A stretch of DNA of 64,000 nucleotides. Origin: Symsagittifera roscoffensis (Eukaryota; Xenacoelomorpha; Acoela; Convolutidae). Both the position numbers and the translations under genes were made by a program. The DNA lies in contig NC_087063.1 in NCBI RefSeq assembly GCF_963678635.1, forward strand, positions 41,304,759-41,368,758. The letters are read 5' to 3'. Positions 57,660 through 64,000 of the stretch are shown piece after piece. The number at the start of each line of letters is the position of its first letter. Position 1 is the first letter of the stretch. A model generated the notes under the pieces. That model was given only the letters and a program-made list of their open reading frames with translations, was not told where the DNA came from and ran no database searches.

Positions 57660-59150
57660 GCATTTCAATACGCCTTTTCATTCTTGGATAAGTATTTTTT
57701 GGCTCCTAAACCATTTTTTATAACCCACGTACGCCTGAATCTTCGCCTTTTCGCTTTCAGCATTTAACAAGGAAGCAATGCTATAGCATATTCGGAGAAA
57801 TATATATCAGGAAACCGTTGGTCATTTTACCGGACCTTTGTGGGCAATCAATGATGGCAATCAACAATTAGGCCACTTAGAGTTTTTGTAATTGTAGTTT
57901 TACTTGATGAGAATCTTTTCTTTTTGAGATAAAAGAGCAAATATAAAACCATTAGGCAACACATATGACCCAATAAACCCTTAAAACTGTCAATAGAAAG
58001 GAATATTTTCGCGTTTTTTTTTAAATTGATATTAAACAAAAGAATAGTTTATAAAATAACAGAAAAAGATGCTATCGTTTTGAATGTCGCAGAATAATTT
58101 TCCACGCGATGCCACATCAACGTAACAAAGCTTATTGAAAAATATAGATGGAAAAAAAAGTTCGTCGTGAAGTTTTTAGGATCTTTAGAACACTTTTGAT
58201 TTAAATACACAGAACTGGTTTTCTAACAAATTCAATTGCCCTGATTGAACGCTTTTTAAAAGAACGTATGACAAAATGATTATTCATTGAACAGTTGGCC
58301 GACGGGTTAAAGAAGAAAAGGTCTGCAGAAAGGAATGGTATCATTTTTTTTAGCTGCCCAAGGCCAATGGAATATAGCATCGGGTATGTGATGAAAATTT
58401 TTCGTACCAAAGGCTGATGATTGAATGGTATTTGCTTCATCCTTAAGTTCAAAGGAAGCTCTGAGCCAGTTAACAAATGCATACAGCAGTTTACAATTAT
58501 TTTGCTCAGAATCAGTTAAACGTGATTATATTGAAAATAGAAATTTGAAGTTTGCGTCAAACGCCTGAAAAACCGAATATGGAACATGACGGTTCTCTAT
58601 TTAATAATCATGAATAAAAAAAGATGAAAACAAGGTTTTTTAGGCTTCAATCGTAATTTAAATATGTCATTTCAGGTCTAAGTGAAGAAAGCTTGCAGAA
58701 AATAGGATAAGGGCTTATGGCAAAACATACCGTTGGACAACAACTAGCCACAAGTTTGTTAATAGCCTTTTTTATTGTTTAGTTTTAGCACATTTAGATC
58801 ATGCAGCAATTTTTTTTACAGAAATCAAACTCAAATCTAATGCTGTCTGTAAAAGAGCAATTGAGCTATTGAAATGAATGTGTTTCAGATCCAAACTAAG
58901 TATCTCCGCTGCTCTGAATCAAATTGAGTCATTTAATGGATTTGGAAACAAAAAGAATTCAAACAGTAGCAGCTTCATACCCTTATCTTAATAAAAAAAA
59001 AACGATTTAGAAACAAACATCGCACCAAAAACAGTGTCATTTGACAGACATTTTTAAACTGCTTCTCCTCAACAAATACTTGTTTCAGTTGGCGCTCAAC
59101 AAACGCAAGCATTTTATGGAAGTTATGGAAAGTCAACAAAAGCACTTCAA
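57660..59150 (+). pseudogene. Copy Z of the unknown gene-like unit, decayed
   Basis: 57660-57930 aligns with 53370-53630: ttcattcttggata, ttaacaaggaagcaatg, cattttaccggacctttgtgg and gcaatcaatgatgg. 59060-59110 aligns with 53740-53800. The ATG equivalent to 53474 is followed by CTA TAG, so this copy is dead at its start. Later blocks are not recognisable. Confidence 0.4.
58201..58482 (-). CDS. Unrecognised 93-codon minus-strand frame
   Basis: ATG-initiated and hydrophobic: LPLNLRMKQIPFNHQPLVRK, IFITYPMLYSIGLGQLKK, and a basic end. The varied mix is better than most frames here, but it lies inside decayed copy Z and has no motif. Confidence 0.22.
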   Translation of the reverse strand: MHLLTGSELPLNLRMKQIPFNHQPLVRKIFITYPMLYSIGLGQLKKMIPFLSADLFFFNPSANCSMNNHFVIRSFKKRSIRAIEFVRKPVLCI

Positions 59151-59599
59151 AAGTCATGATTGCATGTGGAAAAGTTTTTGTATTTTCTTAGTTATTTGAA
59201 CATAGAAGAGGCTGTATTTACAAAATTATCTAGCACTAAGCCTTACCAAATGAAACACTATTGATAGGCTTCACATTCACAAACAAAGGACCCTGAAGAC
59301 TTTGGATTGTTTTAGAGTCATTAAGAGTTATCTTTACACATTCGATATGATACCAATTAGATCAACAATCACAAATATCCAATTTAAAAATCCTGAAGAA
59401 CTTAGACCTGTTTTTTGCTAATGCACTCCTTGTTTTTCTCCTCATCTCGACGCGGCATGGTGCAAAAATTAAAAAAAAATTAAAATTGACTGGACACAAA
59501 GGTACTGAACTTACCCATAAAAACAGAGTCAGATTTTTTAGATAAAAAAGAAAATGAAAATTTTATTTTTAGAAAAAAAAATTAAAATAAAAAAAACGA

Positions 59600-60219
59600 C
59601 TAGTCTTATTCGAGCTCAGAAGGTCAAACGGAGCACCACCAGACTCCTCAGGCCAGGAACTGTTTCCCCCAGACCAGAGATCTAATGGACAGACTTGTCA
59701 CTAAAACCACTCCAACGGCGCTCGGCAAACAGGCACAAACAGCATATAGACTACATCGTTTATCACAACAATAAGGCTAACTGTAGCCTCAGAAGTTAGA
59801 ATTTGCGCCGTCAAGATGAGAAAACAACAAGAAGGAGTCAATCACTAGGTATAAAAGCAAAAAAATAACAAATGTTAGTTCAAAAAATAGATTGGTTACA
59901 AATCGTGTATTAGCTAAACAATTATTAGTTGCAAAATGTAAATTAATAAGGACAAAATTAGGACATATAGTGGTCATAAACACTAAAAATAATTGTGGAA
60001 ACTAAGATATAGCTCAAACGATTGGACTGAGGAAATTTTGAAGCTTTAACAGAAGGCAGAAGCGGAGCTGAAGGCTTTGCGATTGGTAATGACCCACAAG
60101 CAAAGTCTGGTAGGACTGATTGGCAACAGTAGAGGGAACATCGCAAACAGGGAGAAAGGCGAAACCAAGACGCGAGCAGAAGTTGATAGCAAAGGAAAAT
60201 TCTGCATTTCATCGACGGG
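59600..60219 (+). pseudogene. Coding-like island, unrecognised, with frame changes
   Basis: 59600-59682 reads SLIRAQKVKRSTTRLLRPGT. After a one-base change, 59675-59771 reads RDLMDRLVTKTTPTALGKQA. Then an exon-like block runs from tttaacag|AAG (60053) to ACGGG|GTGAGG (60219): AEAELKALRLVMTHKQSLVG, LIGNSRGNIANREKGETKTR. GC content and residue mix stand out from the flanks. It could be the N-terminal part of the Penelope-like relic that follows, or an unrelated captured fragment. The long minus-strand frame (59958-60389) is a shadow. Confidence 0.28.
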
Positions 60220-60399
60220 GTGAGGTGAGTGGGAGGTTTTTTGCTTTTTGGCTTGTGAGTTTTATGTCTTGTGGCGTGCAAACTAATGACCACAGTTTTT
60301 CTGCCTTCTGTATTGCTCAGAAAAAAATAGAGAGAAAAGCAAATTAGAAAACTGTGTTGGGCCGATTGAAAGTCATTACAAACGTTCAAGTACCTGTTC

Positions 60400-60855
60400 T
60401 TAGCCTAAGACGTCTAAGGCTAAGGAGGACAGAAAAAAGTGCGAGAAGGTGGCAGTGAATGCCCCGTTGTTGGTACAGAAAATATTCGACAAACAGTTTT
60501 ATGGAATTTCTTTCCGTTTTGCGAAGAGTTAAGTTGATGCAAGCTCAAAGATGCAAGCTTGGTAATGATGGATCAATGAAGGATCAGTTAATGTGGTTGA
60601 TAACTACTAATTGTATGGATGGGTACATGAACTGCTGTCAATGGGTCCGAAGCATCCAATTAGAGAACTGCACCTCTGGGCTTCTATCGACTTTTCTAAC
60701 TACTCAAAAAAAAATCCGGTGCAGTTTTATGTGAAATATAAAAGCGTTAAAGAAATTGCAACCACTGATGAGTTGGTACTGAATATTGAGAAAGAACTTA
60801 ACAGACAATTTTTTCCTATGAACAAAAGGAACGAGCTAAATGATCAATTGTATGA
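60400..60855 (+). pseudogene. Penelope-like element fragment (N-terminal region)
   Basis: From 60611 the frame reads WVHELLSMGPKHPIRELHLW, and further on NIEKELNRQFFPMNKRNELN. L-L-S-x-G-P-K-H-P-I-R is a signature upstream of the reverse-transcriptase fingers in many Penelope-like elements. A stop just before 60611 and a different open frame upstream (60459-60610) show it is broken. The piece is cut at about 60855, where the 3' end of a minus-strand non-LTR element begins. Confidence 0.5.
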
Positions 60856-60938
60856 TTTTTATTGTAGCTTTACAACCAAAGGTTGAGGGGCCGTTGGCCC
60901 GTTGAGAGTCAAAGTCCTTAATGAAGTATGGGATCCAG

Positions 60939-61660
60939 TCAGGAGGACTTTATGTCAAGTCTGGGATGGGCGTTGATAGGAGGCAGTCTGCAGTTAGAAT
61001 TTCTGCATAAAAGGCACCAACATCCAATTCTCCAGCTGCGTGGAATATCAACATCGTACCAATCGTTGAAGTATTTCCAGAAAATTTCGAGCAGTCGTCG
61101 CTTTAATCCAAGGGGGTTTAAAAAGTCTATCGATTCTGGAAGCAAATTTATCAACCTTGGCACGTTAGTTCGATGGACCTCAAGACGGATAGAAGGTAGT
61201 TCAAATAAGAGAGATCACTGGACCTGGTTGTGCGGTGGATATGAAGTTTAACAAACTCATGCCAGTTGAAGTCATATTTGCCGTACTTGATGCTAGATAG
61301 GAGCAGGACGTCTTCAATTTGAAGGTGTAAGGAGACCGGTAAGATGTTCAGGCGGGTGAGTCTGTCTGCATAGGATAGGTCTTGGTAGCCCAAGATCCAC
61401 TTGGTGCATCGGCGCTGAACACGCTCGATAATAACCATGTCACCTTTCGATGCGTACCAAGCAGCTAAAGAATAAGAGAATATCAGAACAACAAGTGATT
61501 TGTACAAGTTGAGATGCTGGATAGGCGGAAGATAAAGTGCAGTGTTTCGTTTGATGAGGAAGAAGCACTTGTTAGCTTTGTTCCACTTCGCGGAAATATG
61601 GAGCTTCCATGAGAGGCTATCGGACACAAAGACGCCAAGATCTCGGGTTGAGGATGCCAA
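60939..61660 (-). pseudogene. C-terminal part of reverse transcriptase ORF, frame-shifted
   Basis: Reads LGVFVSDSLSWKLHISAKWN, LYKSLVVLIFSYSLAAWYAS, VQRRCTKWILGYQDLSYADR and TRLNILPVSLHLQIEDVLLL. After a one-base shift near 61160 it continues with PRLINLLPESIDFLNPL, the R-x-x-N-x-L-P-x-x-I end typical of CR1/Jockey-type proteins, to about 60939. Confidence 0.75.
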
Positions 61661-62576
61661 TCATAGCTCGAGATCACCCAATGTAATACAAGGCAGATTT
61701 GGTTTCTGAAATCTCAGCAGCTTGCATTTGCCGATATTAAACGGAAGCCCGTTTTTCTCGGACCAAATGAAGAGGGTGGTAGAATCGTCGGGCAAAGAGC
61801 TTTCATTACCAGCAGGAGTTGTTGATAGGAGCTTCGTGTCGTCTGCGAATGGGAACACGGATGATTTAGTCCCATGAGTCAGGTTGAGGCAGTAACTAAG
61901 AAACAATAAAGGACCAAGAATGGATCCTTGCGGTACTCCACCACGTACTCGAGCTGCTAGAGCCAATCGTGACGTATTGCTGCCTGTCAATGAGGTAGGA
62001 CTTGGCAACCCAAGTGGTTTTCCCGTGACGCCGAGGGCTTTGAGTTTTTGCAGTAACAGTTGGTGATTGATCTTGTCAAATGCCTTGCTAAAGTCTAAAT
62101 AAAGTGAACAATAGGAATTCTCAGACACCTCTAATCCCCGATAGATACCGTCAAGGTAGGCCAGTAACTGCATTGAAACAGACAGCTTGCATCTGTATCT
62201 GTTTTGTTTCGAGTGAGGTAGGGAGCAACATAAGGATATAAGGCATTGAATATGCATCGCTCCAGTACTTTAGACGAGATGCTCAGGAGTGAGACCGGGT
62301 GATAATTTCTCACAATGGAGCGGTAATCGTCTTTGTGAATCGGGGTGACTTTGCTGACCTTCCAGGCGCGTGGGTACATACACCAGTTTGTACAATCTTG
62401 TAGAACGAACAACTTACAGATCGTGCCAGTTCAGGAACTTTGCGAAACAACACAGGAAGAAGATTGTCCGGACCCCTCGATTTGGTCGAATTCAGTTTGC
62501 TGAAAGTATCTGCCACCGTCTCTAACGAATGATCAAAATTTTCAGTGGAAATTTGGGGTGTGTGATCATGTGGCAT
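61661..62576 (-). pseudogene. Reverse transcriptase core, frame-shifted
   Basis: Segments in three frames: KSRGPDNLLPVLFRKVPELA (frame 1), PRAWKVSKVTPIHKDDYRSI and YHPVSLLSISSKVLERCI (frame 2, after a shift near 62395), then LYLDFSKAFDKINHQLLLQK, GVPQGSILGPLLFLSYCLNL and FADDTKLL (frame 3). A pair of compensating shifts scrambles about 25 residues around 61965-62030. The first catalytic Asp (LDFSKAFD) and the FADD pair (forward about 61832-61845) are intact. Confidence 0.8.
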
Positions 62577-62993
62577 GTTAGAAACGTCGACGCAACAATT
62601 AGCAGAGAATACACTTTGGAAGTAAGCGTTGAATAGTTCGGCCTGCTAATCAGGGGTAGAAGCTGATACATTGTCATGTGTCACCTTCGGAGGAATTGGA
62701 CTTGCCTTTCGCACTGCGTTGAATTATTTGAACAACCTCCGCGAATCGCGATTATCAGCTAAGCGAGTTTCATAAAATTTTTGGTCGTCAGTAGACGACT
62801 CTTTAATCTCCCTATCGAGAGCTTCTCTTCGGTTACTAAAATATTCCGTTGGCTTATACGAACGGCTGCGTAAAGATTTCAACTTGTTCATTTTTTGAGA
62901 AGTGGGCCAGGAAATCCATGGGGGCAGTAGTCTTCGATGCGCAGTCTTTAGAGGAACACACTGTCCTAGCAGCTTGTGGAGCCAAACATACCA

Positions 62994-63995
62994 CTAGTTA
63001 AGGAGAACATCCGAGTTTGACCAACAGCGAACTTTGAAGGGATTCTCGAATATCAACTGAGACAGCATCTCGTAATCCGCCATGGCAAAGCTATATATTT
63101 GTGTCTTAGTTGACATAGCACCTAGAACCGGTAATGTGAGGCGGATTTCTACTGCACAATGATCTGAGCAGAGTCGATCGTCAATTGAGTATAGGCGGGT
63201 GAGCGATTCGTCTTTGAATACGTTCAGTACACATTCCTCGTGATTCGCCAGGACGAGGTCAAGACATTTAGTTGATGTCGTCTTAAAATTCACCAGTTGA
63301 GACAAATTGGGTTTATCGAGCTCGTCCAATATTTCCTGTTCATCAGGGTCGGGGGAAGAGTACGAAGACCAGTCAGTTTGAGGAAGTTTCATATCGCCCA
63401 GGACAAAGACTGGATGTAGCTTTCCGTGGTGTTCCATGCAGTCTAGGAATTCACACCAATTTGAGTGGCGCCAACGGTAATCGCTGGTCATAGGAGGAGA
63501 ATACGCAGCGAAGACCACAAATGTGCCAGTGCTGCCAGAGAGCGAAACTGCAACAGTTTCAATGCGGGAGTTCAGTGTTACCTGGACATGAGCACGGTTA
63601 ATGCAGGTTTTCACCCCCATCAACAAACCACCATGCCGTGATGCACTATCGGATTGCCTGTCACATCTTTATATGTTGAATCCAGCAATTTGTAGCTCAG
63701 AGTCAAGTATATTTTCTGTAAGCCAGGTTTCAGTCAAGGCAAATACGTCACAGTCGCACGCAGTCAATGCAGTCATAAGTGCGCGTCGTCGGCGCATGTT
63801 GATAATGCTTCTTACGTTGAACAAGGCGACTCTGATGACCAGTGCTATCACCAGTGCTATCACTTCCAGGACAAAACTTAACAAAACGCTTGCAATATTT
63901 TTTGACATTATCCATGGAGCCAATTTAAAAAACAATAAAATAGATGCCAGAGAAACAATTGAAAACATTGCTCTAATTTCGGATATTCGCCCCAA
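62994..63995 (-). pseudogene. APE-type endonuclease with a hydrophobic leader, one stop
   Basis: 63995-63669 begins in a long hydrophobic stretch (FSIVSLASILLFFKLAPWIM and VLEVIALVIALVI), then LFNVRSIINMRRRRALMT and VFALTETWLTENILDSELQI. A TAA at 63666-63668 interrupts the same frame, which continues RHGGLLMGVKTCINRAHVQV, VFVLGDMKLPQTDWSSYSSP, LVNFKTTSTKCLDLVLAN and CSDHCAVEIRLTL to the stop at 62991-62993. ETWL, GDM-K-L-P-x-x-DW, LDLVL and SDH are the endonuclease motifs. Confidence 0.8.
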
Positions 63996-64000
63996 ATCAG

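Larger units (their letters stand above)
60855..64000 (-). mobile_element. Non-LTR retrotransposon (CR1/L2/Jockey-like), 5' end beyond window
   Basis: Minus strand: endonuclease from about 63840 to 63110, linker 63110-62460, reverse transcriptase 62460-61700, C-terminal region 61660-60950, and a short tail ending near gctacaataaaaatc (forward 60855-60880). No LTRs. Stops and frameshifts throughout make it inactive. FADD catalytic box, GVPQGS, ETWL and GDM-x-x-P-x-x-DW fix the class. Confidence 0.82.

Noticed and set aside
59958-60389. 143-residue minus-strand frame
   Set aside because: Its TTG start, Ser/Leu/Cys-rich content and lack of motifs suggest a shadow of the GC-richer plus-strand blocks.

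Overview
This window is AT-rich, gene-poor animal DNA. It has spliced exons with GT-AG borders, non-LTR, Penelope-like, BEL/Pao and Ty3/gypsy retroelement remains, many small non-autonomous elements, microsatellites and one 200-N scaffold gap (32699-32898). Nothing in it is bacterial. The clade cannot be fixed from the sequence; the repeat mix only says metazoan. Almost every long open frame is repeat or shadow. The real coding signal is in short exons, which I found by reading frames together with splice borders.

1-21248 is a recent tandem duplication with a unit of 11,143 bp. The first copy runs from before the window to 10105 and the second is 10106-21248, about 99.7% identical by eye. Inside each unit are a 1.02-kb tandem repeat, a head-to-tail array of a roughly 0.5-kb hairpin-ended element (family A), a related element (family B), and one short signal-peptide exon.

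18800-26870 (+) carries the best host gene: signal-peptide exon 18800-18854 (duplicate at 7657-7711), a divergent LDL-receptor class A exon 22945-23070, and a terminal exon 26755-26870. The phases match and give a secreted protein of 98 residues. A possible cassette exon, 26271-26361, would shift the frame. A BEL/Pao C-terminal fragment lies in the second intron.

27-33 kb is a graveyard of A/B-type elements, including a B copy nested in an A copy, a small coding-like island at 30.57-31.02 kb, an (AT)n tract and the gap. At 33.2-33.6 kb a gypsy Gag-like fragment sits between 88-bp direct repeats. At 33.85-35.13 kb (-) there is a split or broken gene with one convincing GT-AG junction. Then follow a TTCGAC-rich array (35.3-35.75 kb) and a GC-richer island (36.2-37.9 kb) with AGGTCA direct repeats.

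38-45.3 kb is mostly empty, with two exon-like pieces, a field of ATTATAAT motifs and a terminal-inverted-repeat element swollen by an ACAT microsatellite. 46.3-59.2 kb holds three diverged copies of an unknown gene-like unit, split by a degenerate non-LTR retrotransposon (48.7-52.2 kb, -) and by a palindrome-rich element bracketed by 150-bp direct repeats (55.6-57.0 kb). 59.6-64 kb has a coding-like island, a Penelope-like fragment and a second non-LTR element (-) that appears to have inserted into it and runs off the right edge.
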